A DNA stretch of 52,604 nt, taken from NCBI GenBank assembly GCA_017451385.1, contig JAFSPS010000036.1, positions 1 through 52,604 of the forward strand, given 5' to 3'. The notes below the pieces were generated by a model, which searched no databases, was not told the DNA's origin, and saw nothing but the letters and a program-made list of their open reading frames with translations. This document shows, in pieces, positions 8,079 through 17,207 of this stretch. The stretch comes from Bacteroidales bacterium (GTDB lineage: Bacteria; Bacteroidota; Bacteroidia; Bacteroidales; P3). The translations under genes and the position numbers were made by a program. Numbering within the stretch: position 1 is the first letter of the stretch; each line of letters starts with the position of its first letter.

Positions 8079-9233
8079 TCACATATTGAGGATTTTCACC
8101 TCCACACGCCTGTTGTTGGCACGTCCTTGCTCGGTGGTGTTCACGTCGATAGGCTCATAGGCACCGCGTCCCTTTGATTTCAACCGCCTGCCGTCGATGC
8201 CTTTCATCACCAGATATTCCACTACGGCGTTGGCACGTTGCTCGGAGAGGCGTTGGTTATAGGCGTTGCTACCCTGATTATCCGTATGGCCTACCACCAT
8301 TATCTTCATGTGCGGGTGAGCTTCAAGGAGCGCTATGAGCTTCTGCAGCTCGTTGAATGACTTTTGGAGCAACGTGCTTTTGTCGAAATCAAAAAAGATG
8401 TTGCGCAGCACGATGGTGCTACCCGTAGTGAGCTTGGCAGGGTCGAACAGGGGGTCGTCGGCCGCAGGGGCTGTCTTAGGTTTATCTGGCGGGCAGTTGA
8501 TGAGGACCAGCTCCACATCATCAATAAAATAGTATGCCCCTGTTAGTTGGGGTTTCAACGAGTCGGGCACGGTGATGCCCGATTTGGTTGCCGTCGCAAA
8601 ATTGCCTATCGTCAGGAAGCGTTCACCACCCTTGGCGGTGAAGGTGCCGCTGATGCGCGTCCAGCGACGCCAGTCGGTGAGCGGTGTGTCTATGGAGTTC
8701 TGCACCTGCGGGATGAAGGTGGTGGAAATCACCTGCCTCATGCCAGCACCTATCTCGCGTTCCTCGCGGTGAGTGAGCATGCAGCGGGCAGTATCTTCTG
8801 CACGGTAGGCGGTGAGCAGACCACCCATGGTGGCAACGGCGCAGGTAGAATACTCGGAAAGGCTGACATAGAAGGTCAGGCGGTAGGTGCACCCAGCTGC
8901 AAGAGGTTGGCGCAGCTCGGTCTGCAGGTATTCGCGATATTCGGTCTTGTTGCAGTAGATGCCGCAATAGCCGTTGCCGCTATGTGGCTGTTGGTAGCCC
9001 ATCTTGTTGCGTGGCACACTGCAGGTGGGCGTCCCACAGCGGTTGAAATAGTCGGCGCTGCCACCTGTGGGCTGGTACCATCCCTCGACGATAGTGAGTT
9101 GACCTGTGGCCTCGATGCGACGCGGACAACTCAGATAGTCCTCAAAGGAAGGGTTATAGACAAGGTTGTCCTGCTGCGCCAGCAGCAGAGGCGTCAGCAA
9201 CATGAGGAGGGTTATGAGGAGTGTGTGTCTCAT
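8079..9233 (-). CDS. OmpA-family outer membrane/peptidoglycan-associated protein
   Basis: A 384-residue precursor with a Sec signal peptide (hydrophobic residues 5-18, cut near LLLAQQ). The middle, about 25-240, begins NLVYNPSFEDY and looks like a galactose-binding-like beta-sandwich seen in gliding-motility/OmpA fusions. From about 270 an OmpA C-terminal domain follows: NIFFDFDKSTL, IMVVGHTDNQGSNAYNQRLS, and a final NRRVEVKI, including the residues that hold diaminopimelate of peptidoglycan. It should anchor the envelope to the cell wall. Its ATG overlaps the stop of the glycosyltransferase gene (ATGA), so it is the last gene of a purN-glycosyltransferase-OmpA operon. Confidence 0.9.
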   Translation of the reverse strand: MRHTLLITLLMLLTPLLLAQQDNLVYNPSFEDYLSCPRRIEATGQLTIVEGWYQPTGGSADYFNRCGTPTCSVPRNKMGYQQPHSGNGYCGIYCNKTEYREYLQTELRQPLAAGCTYRLTFYVSLSEYSTCAVATMGGLLTAYRAEDTARCMLTHREEREIGAGMRQVISTTFIPQVQNSIDTPLTDWRRWTRISGTFTAKGGERFLTIGNFATATKSGITVPDSLKPQLTGAYYFIDDVELVLINCPPDKPKTAPAADDPLFDPAKLTTGSTIVLRNIFFDFDKSTLLQKSFNELQKLIALLEAHPHMKIMVVGHTDNQGSNAYNQRLSEQRANAVVEYLVMKGIDGRRLKSKGRGAYEPIDVNTTEQGRANNRRVEVKILNM

Positions 9234-10357
9234 CGGTTAAGTGTTTTTTCGATGCTTTGCCACAGGAGTGACGCCGACCGGTCCCATCCGAAGAGTTGGC
9301 GACGACGGCGACCCCGCTCTATGAGGTCGTCGCGCAACGCCTTGTCGGTGGCCAAACGCAACATGGCGGAGGCTATCTGCTGCTCGTCGTGTGGCTCAAC
9401 GAGCAAGGCGGCATCGCCAGCCACCTCCGGCATTGAGGTTACGGTGGAGGTTATCACTGCTGTCTCGGCATTGAAGGCTTCTATTATAGGGATGCCGAAT
9501 CCTTCGAAAAATGAGGGATATACTAATGCTATCGCCGATGCCATAACCCTTGACAGCTGCTCGGGAGCGATATGGCCTATCAGATGCACATCGGCGCTAT
9601 GACGCATTGCGGCATAGGCATCAGCAGGCTCGCCTGACCAGTACTGGCGCGACCCTACCACAACGAGTTGCACATCGTCCTGCATTTTATCCTTATATAT
9701 GTCAAAGGCACGCAGGAGTCCCTGCAGATTCTTGCGACGATGGATAGTGCTGACAAAGAGGAAGAACGCCCTCCCCTCGGTGTACTGCTGACGCACTTGC
9801 TGCTGCTCGCCTGCCGTCAGCGGATGATAGCCCTCGTGGGCACCGTTGTACACCACGTCTATCTTGTCGGCATCAATACTATATGTGTTGGCAATGTCCG
9901 TGCGCGAAAACTGCGACACCGTGGCAATCCGCGTGGCTCGTTGCGCATAGCGAGGGAAAAAGTAGTCATAATAGCGTTGATGCGAAGGGCGTAGGTTGCC
10001 ACGGCTATGCACAAAATTAAGGTCGTGAATCACGTTGAGCGTAGGCACGCCGGCATGCAACGGCATAAAGCCATCCGTAGAGAGGTAGAGGTCTATGCCA
10101 TAGTGGCGTATGGCCCATAGTGTGCTGTATTCAAAATAGATATGCCACAGCAGGGGGTGGCGCGCTGGCGGACAGAGCACAACGGGATGGACATTGTCTG
10201 CAAATAGAAACCGCGCGGAGGGCTTACGGTCGAAGAAGAAGAAGAAGTCATGCTCCGGATGCCGTATCACAATGCGACGCATAGTCTCGGCGGTGAACCA
10301 TCCTATGCCGTCCATCTTGCTCTCTATGAGCAGTCGGGTATTGACAGCTATACGCAT
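9230..10357 (-). CDS. Glycosyltransferase family 4 (GT-B fold)
   Basis: 375 residues. The N-terminal Rossmann half starts MRIAVNTRLLIESKMDGIGW with the glycine-turn region GIGWFTAETM, and the C-terminal half has the GT4 donor-site signature (YPSFFEGFGIPIIEAFNAET) with both conserved glutamates, then SMPEVAGDAALLVEP. It probably transfers a sugar from an NDP- or GDP-sugar onto an envelope glycan or lipid; donor and acceptor are unknown. It starts 23 bp after purN and overlaps the OmpA gene by 4 bp, so it lies in the middle of an operon. Confidence 0.88.
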   Translation of the reverse strand: MRIAVNTRLLIESKMDGIGWFTAETMRRIVIRHPEHDFFFFFDRKPSARFLFADNVHPVVLCPPARHPLLWHIYFEYSTLWAIRHYGIDLYLSTDGFMPLHAGVPTLNVIHDLNFVHSRGNLRPSHQRYYDYFFPRYAQRATRIATVSQFSRTDIANTYSIDADKIDVVYNGAHEGYHPLTAGEQQQVRQQYTEGRAFFLFVSTIHRRKNLQGLLRAFDIYKDKMQDDVQLVVVGSRQYWSGEPADAYAAMRHSADVHLIGHIAPEQLSRVMASAIALVYPSFFEGFGIPIIEAFNAETAVITSTVTSMPEVAGDAALLVEPHDEQQIASAMLRLATDKALRDDLIERGRRRRQLFGWDRSASLLWQSIEKTLNR

Positions 10358-10380
10358 CGCCGTGGTCTTTTTTCGCTCTA

Positions 10381-10962
10381 TTAGTGCTGATTCTCCCTTA
10401 TGTAGGACTCTATGACCTTGGGGAAATGTTCCTGCTCCAACAGATGTATTTTGGCAGCAAGGCTATCCGGCGTGTCCTGCGGCGTAACGGTGCATCGTGC
10501 CTGAAACAGCGTGGTGCCGCGGTCGTAGTGCTGGTCCACCACATGGATGGTTATGCCGCTCTCGCTCTCATGATTGGCAATAACAGCCTTGTGCACATGC
10601 TCTCCATACATGCCTTTGCCGCCATATTTAGGCAGCAAGGCGGGATGGATATTGATAATGCGACTGGGGAAAGCCTGCAACAAGTTGTCCGGCACAAGGA
10701 GCAGGAAGCCGGCAAGAATAACATAATCAGCCTCTTTCTCTCGCAGATAAGTGAGAACGGCATCACCTTCGAAATCGCGTTTGTTAAAATAGTGTGACTC
10801 TATGCCGAGTTGTGCGGCGCGCTGTGCTATATAGGCTTCGCGACGGTTGTATATGATGCAGGCCACCTCTATGTTTTCGTTTGAGGCAAAATATTCGCAT
10901 ATCTGCTGAGCATTCGTGCCATTGCCGGACCCCAAGATGGCAAGACGTATTTTCTTTTGCAT
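10381..10962 (-). CDS. purN: Phosphoribosylglycinamide formyltransferase
   Basis: 193-residue GAR transformylase, which transfers a formyl group from 10-formyl-THF to GAR in purine synthesis. The phosphate-binding N-terminus ILGSGNGTNAQ is present, and the catalytic triad can be read as N104 and H106 (NIHPALLPKYGG) and D147 (HYDRG). Length and motif spacing are normal for PurN. Cytoplasmic. It is the first gene of a minus-strand group with a glycosyltransferase and an OmpA-like protein. Confidence 0.93.
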   Translation of the reverse strand: MQKKIRLAILGSGNGTNAQQICEYFASNENIEVACIIYNRREAYIAQRAAQLGIESHYFNKRDFEGDAVLTYLREKEADYVILAGFLLLVPDNLLQAFPSRIINIHPALLPKYGGKGMYGEHVHKAVIANHESESGITIHVVDQHYDRGTTLFQARCTVTPQDTPDSLAAKIHLLEQEHFPKVIESYIRENQH

Positions 10963-11183
10963 GGTACAGTAGTTTTTTTAACATTCGAAGTACATTTTAT
11001 TAAACGCATATCACATGATTTAATTGTATTTTAAGAAAAATTAATAAAAATTAAACTGTGGTTATCTCCCTATCCAGCAATATTTTAGACTTTTTAACAC
11101 AGGTCGGTTGAATGGAAAATTGTTTATGTTTGTTTTTTTTTTTCGTTTCTTTGCACTTTCGTTTAACCAATAAATCGATAAAA

Positions 11184-11438
11184 ATGTCAGAAATTGCACA
11201 AAAAGTAACTGAGATTATCGTTGATAAACTCGGTGTTGATGCCGCTCAGGTCAAGAGAGAGGCCAGTTTCACTAACGATCTTGGTGCCGATTCGTTGGAT
11301 ACCGTCGAGTTGATTATGGAGCTTGAGAAAGAGTTTGATATTCAAATTCCTGAAGAGCTCACCGAGAAAATCACTACTGTTGGTGATGCTATCGATTTCA
11401 TCGAGAATCCCGATGCATTCAAAGCTGCGCATCAGTAA
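11184..11438 (+). CDS. acpP: Acyl carrier protein
   Basis: An 84-residue acidic four-helix ACP. The phosphopantetheine attachment site is Ser37 in [19 protein letters not shown] 11184 is chosen because [18 protein letters not shown] is the standard ACP start; the upstream frame extension is low-complexity promoter DNA. An imperfect -7 element (TTTCTTTG, 11146-11153) precedes it. It carries growing acyl chains in type II fatty-acid synthesis. fabF follows after 25 bp and rnc after that, a gene order conserved in many bacteria. Confidence 0.96.
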   Translation: MSEIAQKVTEIIVDKLGVDAAQVKREASFTNDLGADSLDTVELIMELEKEFDIQIPEELTEKITTVGDAIDFIENPDAFKAAHQ

Positions 11439-11463
11439 TTGACCATTACCCCTTTCAGTATCT

Positions 11464-12711
11464 ATGGAACTGAAAAGAGTTGTCGTAACAGGGCTTGGCG
11501 CCCTTACGCCCATTGGCAACACCGTTGCTGCCTTTTGGCAGGGATTGTCAACTGGCGTAAGCGGCGCAAGCCTTATTACTCGTTTCGACCCCGAACCCTA
11601 CAAGTGCAAGATTGCCTGCGAGGTGAAGGGTTTTGAGACATCCGATTTTTTTGACCGCAAAGAGGGGCGCACTCTCGACCTCTTTACGCAATATGGCTTG
11701 GTTGCTGCCGACGAAGCAATCGCCGATGCCGGCTGGACAGACGACAATATTGACCGTTCACGAGTCGGCGTCATTTGGGGCTCTGGCATGGGCGGCGTAC
11801 GCTCATTCCAAGACGAGGCCATGGAGTTCCAACGTGGCGGCTGTGTCCCTCGTTTCAGTCCCTTTCTCATCCCGCGCACCATCACCGACATCTGCGCCGG
11901 ATATATCTCCATACGCCATGGCCTGCAAGGTCCCAACTATGCCACCACGGCAGCCTGCGCCACTTCGGGCGTGGCTATTGCCGATGCGTTCAACACTATC
12001 CGTCTCGGCAAGGCTGACGCCATCATTGCTGGTGGTTCCGAAGCAGCCGTGATAGAGATGGGCATAGGTGGCTTTGGGGTGATGCGCGCTCTCTCCACGC
12101 GCAATGACGACCCGCAGACGGCGTCGCGTCCGTTCGATAGGGACCGCGACGGCTTCGTGCTGGGCGAAGGAGCTGCAGCATTGGTGCTCGAGGAATATGA
12201 ACATGCCAAGGCTCGTGGAGCCAAGATTTATGCAGAACTGACGGGCTATGGCCTCACCGCCGACGCCCACCATATCACTGCGCCACATCCCGACGGCAGA
12301 GGCGCCGCCATGGCTATGCGGCTTGCCGTCGAAGAGTCGGAGATGAGCCTTAACGATGTGGACCATATCAACACACATGGCACTTCGACACCTATGGGCG
12401 ACATCGCTGAATCTACCGGCATCGCCAACCTCTTTGGACCGCACGCCAAAGATATTGCCATCAACTCGACTAAATCGATGACCGGACACATGCTGGGAGC
12501 CGCTGGTGCCGCAGAAGCCGTGGCAACGGTACTGGCATTGTACAATGGTCTCGTGCCTCCCACTATCAACCATTTCACCGACGACCCCGCTCTGCCCGAA
12601 CTCGACTACTCGTTCGGCAAAGAGGCCAAACAGCGCAACATTCATTTCGCTCTAAGCAACGCCTTCGGGTTCGGCGGACACAATGTCACTCTTGCTTTCC
12701 GCAAGATGTAG
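11464..12711 (+). CDS. fabF: Beta-ketoacyl-ACP synthase II
   Basis: 415-residue condensing enzyme that elongates acyl-ACP with malonyl-ACP. The catalytic triad is C165 (TAACATSG), H305 (NTHGTSTPMGD) and H342 (KSMTGHMLGAAGA). The start MELKRVVVTGLGALTPIGN is canonical, and the C-terminal NAFGFGGHNVTLAF loop with the gatekeeper Phe is intact. Second gene of acpP-fabF-rnc, 17 bp before rnc. Confidence 0.96.
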   Translation: MELKRVVVTGLGALTPIGNTVAAFWQGLSTGVSGASLITRFDPEPYKCKIACEVKGFETSDFFDRKEGRTLDLFTQYGLVAADEAIADAGWTDDNIDRSRVGVIWGSGMGGVRSFQDEAMEFQRGGCVPRFSPFLIPRTITDICAGYISIRHGLQGPNYATTAACATSGVAIADAFNTIRLGKADAIIAGGSEAAVIEMGIGGFGVMRALSTRNDDPQTASRPFDRDRDGFVLGEGAAALVLEEYEHAKARGAKIYAELTGYGLTADAHHITAPHPDGRGAAMAMRLAVEESEMSLNDVDHINTHGTSTPMGDIAESTGIANLFGPHAKDIAINSTKSMTGHMLGAAGAAEAVATVLALYNGLVPPTINHFTDDPALPELDYSFGKEAKQRNIHFALSNAFGFGGHNVTLAFRKM

Positions 12712-12728
12712 TTTCATACAGGGTGTTT

Positions 12729-13454
12729 ATGTGGTGGTGGCATAAGAAAGAGGACAAGGCTTTTTATCATTTTTTCCGAAACATACTGGGCTACACACCG
12801 CACAACAAGCGTGTATATGATGTGGCCTTCATCCATAAGTCGTGCTCCGAAAACGGCGACAGCGGGCATCGTGTCAACAACGAACGTCTCGAATATCTCG
12901 GCGATGCCGTGCTGGGAGCTATCGTGGCGGAATACCTATACAAAAAATACCCGACGGCCGATGAAGGCTTCCTCACCGAGACACGCTCCAAAATCGTCTC
13001 GCGTGCCAATCTCGGCCGTATCGCTCATCGCATAGGATTGCACGACCTGATACACTATCGCGACGATGTGCAGGGAGTTTTCAAGTCTATGGAAGGCGAT
13101 GCCTTCGAAGCACTCATTGGCGCCATATACCTCGAAAAAGGGTACCGCTTCACTCGCCACACCGTAATCGACCGCATCATCCTGCCTTATGTCAACATTG
13201 ACGAGCTGACGCAGACCGTGGTCAATCACAAAGGACGCCTTCTCAACTGGGGGCAGAAACGGCACCGCAAGGTAACATTCCGCGTGATAAACATCATACC
13301 CATAGAAGGCGGCAGCCGCCGCCAATATGAGGTGTGCGCCATGGTTGGTGACCAGCAGACAGCCACAGCTATTGATTACACCATCAAAGCCGCCGAACAA
13401 CGCGCTGCTGAGAAAACGCTACAACTAATCAAGGATGGTGAACTGAAATCCTAA
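12729..13454 (+). CDS. rnc: Ribonuclease III
   Basis: 241-residue double-strand-specific RNase. The nuclease domain has the signature NERLEYLGDAVLGAIVAEYL and the second metal-binding segment MEGDAFEALIGAIYLEKG; a dsRNA-binding domain follows (about 165-238, NHKGRLLNWGQKRHRKVTF then AAEQRAAEKTLQLI). ATG 12729 is preferred; GTG 12723 two codons upstream is possible. It processes rRNA and, by analogy with other type II CRISPR loci, could also process the crRNA:tracrRNA duplex from the locus at 18-24.7 kb, although type II-C arrays with internal promoters can work without it. Confidence 0.95.
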   Translation: MWWWHKKEDKAFYHFFRNILGYTPHNKRVYDVAFIHKSCSENGDSGHRVNNERLEYLGDAVLGAIVAEYLYKKYPTADEGFLTETRSKIVSRANLGRIAHRIGLHDLIHYRDDVQGVFKSMEGDAFEALIGAIYLEKGYRFTRHTVIDRIILPYVNIDELTQTVVNHKGRLLNWGQKRHRKVTFRVINIIPIEGGSRRQYEVCAMVGDQQTATAIDYTIKAAEQRAAEKTLQLIKDGELKS

Positions 13455-13486
13455 CAACACATCTATCGCCATTCGACCCATATATT

Positions 13487-14101
13487 TCACCCGCCGAAGG
13501 GCACGCGATTGAGGATAGAACGACCAAGGGTTATCTCGTCAGTATATTCGAGATTGTCGCCTATGGCCACGCCACGGGCAAGAGTGGTAATCTTTACGCC
13601 AAGAGGTGCCAGCTGCTTATGAAGGTAGAAGTTGGTGGTGTCACCCTCCATAGTGGTTGGCAGAGCGAGGATTACCTCGTCAACAGGGTCAGGTTGTCCG
13701 TTGCGCACACGCTCTATGAGCGCATCAATGGTGAGGTCATGGATGCCCACACCATCTATAGGCGAAATCACCCCTCCCAGCACATGATAGAGTCCGCGAT
13801 ATTGCTGCGTGTTCTCTATAGCCATAACCTCCTGCACGTTCTCCACAACGCATATCACGCCACGCTGTCGCTTGCTGCTGGCGCAGATAGTGCAGGTATC
13901 GCTATCGCTTAGGTTGTGGCATATATGGCAGTGATGCACATCGCTCTTGAGCCGCAACACAGCATCGGCAAAATCACGCACATCGCTGTCGCTCATGTTC
14001 ATCAGGTGCATGGCATAGCGCAACGCCGAACGCTTGCCAACACCCGGCAGGTGCGACAGCTGCTCCACGGCACGTTGCATAGCTATCGAGGGAAGGTCCA
14101 T
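13487..14101 (-). CDS. recR: Recombination mediator protein RecR
   Basis: 204 residues. It has the helix-hairpin-helix segment near the N-terminus (LSHLPGVGKRSALRYAMHLM), a four-Cys zinc finger (CHICHNLSDSDTCTIC), then a Toprim domain (CVVENVQEVMAIENT, YHVLGGVISPIDGVG) and the Walker-B-like C-terminal region LARGVAIGDNLEYTDEITL. RecR acts with RecO (and RecF) to load RecA on gapped DNA. It is convergent with rnc, separated by only 32 bp, and divergent from the gene at 14226. Confidence 0.95.
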   Translation of the reverse strand: MDLPSIAMQRAVEQLSHLPGVGKRSALRYAMHLMNMSDSDVRDFADAVLRLKSDVHHCHICHNLSDSDTCTICASSKRQRGVICVVENVQEVMAIENTQQYRGLYHVLGGVISPIDGVGIHDLTIDALIERVRNGQPDPVDEVILALPTTMEGDTTNFYLHKQLAPLGVKITTLARGVAIGDNLEYTDEITLGRSILNRVPFGG

Positions 14102-14168
14102 GTTCGTTTATTTATCATCGGTTTCTCGGCAGGCAAAGGTACAAAAAAAGTAGCAGTATATAAAAATA

Positions 14169-14200
14169 TTGGCAAATGATTGCTAAAAATTGTACTTTTG
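14169..14200 (+). promoter_or_regulatory. Bacteroidota promoter (TTG-N21-TACTTTTG)
   Basis: TTG at 14169-14171 and TACTTTTG at 14193-14200 are 21 nt apart. Transcription would start near 14206, which places the start of the next gene at ATG 14226 rather than at the earlier in-frame codon 14190. Confidence 0.65.
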
Positions 14201-14225
14201 CAAGTTTCTTAATCGTCACTTTTCT

Positions 14226-14837
14226 ATGAAACTTCATTGTTCTAAACTGTCTGTAGTGCTGCTTTTGCTTGCAGTATCCTATGTTGTTAATGCACAGAGT
14301 GACAGTGTGGCGCGCTCACAGGTTGCCGTCCCTGCCTTCGACTCTTCGGCTATAGCCGTCCCCGAAGACGGCGTGGAAGACTATTATGCGCCAGAGGGTA
14401 TGCAGAAGGGCAAACGCAACCCCATCTACTATTTCGGTCACGACTTCTGCACCGTATTTATCGAGATGTCTATCCTTGCGGGGCGTGGCACTTCAGCCAT
14501 AGGTGTCACGGGAGCCTATGTGCCTGAGGTGTGGGGAGGCTATCTTACATGGCAGCATGGCGGGAGTTGCGAATGGTTCGCCGGCGGTGCCGAATATCGA
14601 CTTTCGTCGCCCTGGACCAGTACGGACTGGCATCTTTACGGCGGTTTGGCGATAGGCGAAGGCTTCGGCGGCGAGGTCGGCGTGCGCGTCGCTGCCAACT
14701 CTTTTGTCAACCACAGCAAGTTGGCGTTCCTCGGCGGCTCGGCAGGCGTGCGCGCCACCAACGAGGGGGTCTATTTTGTGGGAGGCCTGAGCATAGGCCT
14801 CTCAGCTGTGGCACTGCTGGCATGGACGTTGTTCTGA
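14226..14837 (+). CDS. Exported protein of unknown function, probably envelope-associated
   Basis: 203-residue precursor with a clear Sec signal peptide (SVVLLLLAVSYVVNAQ). A polar, flexible stretch (30-60) is followed by a Gly/aromatic-rich region with alternating hydrophobic residues (YYFGHDFCTVFIEMSILAGR, WGGYLTWQHGGSCEWFAGGA, GGLAIGEGFGGEVGVRVAAN) that looks like a small beta-barrel or membrane-embedded protein ending in a hydrophobic Phe (LLAWTLF), as outer-membrane proteins do. No family is recognised. It has its own promoter and lies 56 bp upstream of the (p)ppGpp enzyme gene on the same strand. Confidence 0.7.
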   Translation: MKLHCSKLSVVLLLLAVSYVVNAQSDSVARSQVAVPAFDSSAIAVPEDGVEDYYAPEGMQKGKRNPIYYFGHDFCTVFIEMSILAGRGTSAIGVTGAYVPEVWGGYLTWQHGGSCEWFAGGAEYRLSSPWTSTDWHLYGGLAIGEGFGGEVGVRVAANSFVNHSKLAFLGGSAGVRATNEGVYFVGGLSIGLSAVALLAWTLF

Positions 14838-14893
14838 TAACGCCGGCACCCGCAACAAAACACATCTTTCTACAACAAACAAAACTATCAACT

Positions 14894-17134
14894 ATGTATC
14901 AGATTGACGAAGAACGCGAAGAACGTGAGATACAAGCTAAATACGACGAACTGATAGCTGCCTGCAACGACCTGCGGCAACTGTCGGACAAAGACCAAGA
15001 AGACATCTTCAGAGCCTATACTCTTGCCAAAAAGGCACATAGCGGCACCCGCCGCAAGTCGGGCGAACCCTATATCTTCCATCCGTTGGCGGTGGCTCTC
15101 ATCGCCGTCAAAGAGGTGGGGCTCGGCCCCATCGCCGTAGAATGTGCACTGCTGCACGACGTGGTGGAAGACACCGAGATAACCCTTGACGAACTGCGCG
15201 AGCTCTTCAACGACCGCGTGGCACGCATCGTGGATGGCGTCACCAAGATAGAGGACGTGATAGTCAAACAGGCCGACGTGTCAAAGCAGGCGGAGAACTA
15301 CCGCAAGATTCTCCTCTCCATGTGCGACGATGTCTATGTCATCTTCCTCAAACTCTGCGACCGTCTGCACAATATGCGTACCCTCGACTCGATGAAGGAC
15401 ACCAAGAAATTGGCCATCTCGTCAGAGACCCAGTACTTCTATATCCCTCTAGCTCACCGACTGGGACTCTACAACATCAAGACCGAGCTCGAAGAGCTCG
15501 TCATGAAATATACCAACCCCATCCGCTATGGCGAGATTGCCGCCAAGATAGCCAATACCGGCGTCACCGAGCAGCAGCTACGCATCTGCTTCACCACGCC
15601 CATCCGCGAGCTCCTTGATGCCAACGGCTACCAGTATCGCATAAAGACCCGCGTCAAGTCGGTCTATTCCTGTTGGAAAAAGATGGAGAACAAAGGGGTA
15701 GCATTTGATGAGATATACGACCTCTACGCCATGCGCATCATCCTCGATGTGCCAGCCGAACACGAGAAGGAAGAGTGCTTTAAGGTCTATTCACTCATTT
15801 CAAGACAGTTCCGCCCTCGCCCCGACCGTTTTCGCGACTGGATTACAACGCCCAAGAACAACGGCTACGAGTCGCTCCATACCACCGTCATGAGCCCTAT
15901 AGGCCGTTGGGTAGAGGTTCAGATACGCACCGAGCGCATGGACAAGATTGCCGAAAAAGGCATGGCGGCGCACTTCCTCTACAAAGAGCAGCACCCCGAA
16001 GAGGACATAGAGCATAACCCCGTGGAGGAATGGCTTATGCAGATACGCAGCAGCCTTGAAAACCGCGAAAAGAGCGCCCTCGACGTGGTGGAGGAATTCA
16101 AGCAAACGCTCTACACCCACGAGATTTACATCTTCACCCCCAAGGGGGAGACCATCACTCTCCCTGCCCACAGCACGGTACTCGACTTCGCCTTCGCCAT
16201 CCACACCGAGCTGGGACTGCACTGCATCGGAGCCAAAGTCAACGCACGCGTCGTGCCTATAGGCTATGTGCTGCATAGCGGCGACCAAGTGGAGGTCCTC
16301 AAAAGCAAACGTGCCGAACCCACCGAGGAGTGGATTGAACAGGCCAATACGCCTCATGCCAAAGAATGTCTGCGCGACTGGCTTCGCGACAAACGCAAGA
16401 ACTACCGCGACGAAGGCATGCAACGCTTCGCAGAACTCTGCAACAAGCTGAAAGTGCCCAACACGCAGAACAACTTTGCGCGCCTACGCCACTACGTCAA
16501 GCTGACAAACGACATCGACCTATACTACAAACTCGCCACCGGACAGGTAAGCGAGAAAGAGATGTCCCTCTGTTTCGGAAAGGAGCAAGGCACACCACGC
16601 CTGCTCTTCCTCGACCAGTACAAAGACCTCTTCGACAGCCGCAAGAAGAAAGTCGATGCCCCTATCCATGAGACCTACAACTCCGCCAACGCTCGCGCCT
16701 TCCTACTGGAGAAGGACTTCGAGCGCTTCGAGACCGAACCCGCCCCTTGCTGCAATCCCGTGCAGGGCGACCAAGTGGTGGGTATCGTCAGCGATGGCAA
16801 AATCGTGGTACACCGCACCAACTGCAAGGTGGCTATGAACGAGATGGCAAGCCACGAGAACCACATAGTGCGAGCCAAATGGCGCGAAGGCGAGCAGGTG
16901 TCCTTCCTCACCGGCATCTCTATCACCATGATAGACCGCAAAGGCCTGCTTCAGGAGATTTCTCGCCTCATCTCTGAGGACATGGACCTCTATATCCGTG
17001 CCGTGACCATTGAGGCCTCTGAAGGCGTCGGTCGTGGCGTCATCATGGTATATGTCAACGACCTCGAAGTCCTCAACAACCTTATCGAAAAACTCAAATC
17101 CATCGACGGCATCGGCGAGGTAAGGAGAATATGA
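14894..17134 (+). CDS. Bifunctional (p)ppGpp synthetase/hydrolase (Rel/SpoT family)
   Basis: 746 residues, full-length RelA/SpoT homologue. The HD hydrolase domain retains H63 and the H88-D89 pair (CALLHDVVEDTE), so hydrolase activity is expected. The synthetase domain has IYDLYAMRIIL, RFRDWITTPKNNGYESLHTT and the EVQIRT glutamate, so synthetase should be active too. TGS (IYIFTPKGETITLPAHSTVL) and a C-terminal ACT domain (about 670-746) follow. ATG 14894 is the family-like start; the frame opens earlier only because of overlapping GC-rich sequence. It sets the stringent response. mazG, whose product can degrade (p)ppGpp in some bacteria, follows 73 bp later. Confidence 0.95.
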   Translation: MYQIDEEREEREIQAKYDELIAACNDLRQLSDKDQEDIFRAYTLAKKAHSGTRRKSGEPYIFHPLAVALIAVKEVGLGPIAVECALLHDVVEDTEITLDELRELFNDRVARIVDGVTKIEDVIVKQADVSKQAENYRKILLSMCDDVYVIFLKLCDRLHNMRTLDSMKDTKKLAISSETQYFYIPLAHRLGLYNIKTELEELVMKYTNPIRYGEIAAKIANTGVTEQQLRICFTTPIRELLDANGYQYRIKTRVKSVYSCWKKMENKGVAFDEIYDLYAMRIILDVPAEHEKEECFKVYSLISRQFRPRPDRFRDWITTPKNNGYESLHTTVMSPIGRWVEVQIRTERMDKIAEKGMAAHFLYKEQHPEEDIEHNPVEEWLMQIRSSLENREKSALDVVEEFKQTLYTHEIYIFTPKGETITLPAHSTVLDFAFAIHTELGLHCIGAKVNARVVPIGYVLHSGDQVEVLKSKRAEPTEEWIEQANTPHAKECLRDWLRDKRKNYRDEGMQRFAELCNKLKVPNTQNNFARLRHYVKLTNDIDLYYKLATGQVSEKEMSLCFGKEQGTPRLLFLDQYKDLFDSRKKKVDAPIHETYNSANARAFLLEKDFERFETEPAPCCNPVQGDQVVGIVSDGKIVVHRTNCKVAMNEMASHENHIVRAKWREGEQVSFLTGISITMIDRKGLLQEISRLISEDMDLYIRAVTIEASEGVGRGVIMVYVNDLEVLNNLIEKLKSIDGIGEVRRI

Positions 17135-17207
17135 GTCGCCGCACTTTATGCCCCTGCCTACGCCATACGCATGACAGGGCACCACTCACACAGAGAAAGG
17201 AGTAAAC

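Noticed and set aside
12729-13454. rnc as part of the CRISPR operon
   Set aside because: It lies 4.5 kb away in the conserved acpP-fabF-rnc cluster; any role in crRNA processing is indirect.
14531-14893. Extended N-terminus of the (p)ppGpp enzyme
   Set aside because: The extra frame overlaps the exported-protein gene and is Arg-rich shadow sequence. The family start fits ATG 14894.
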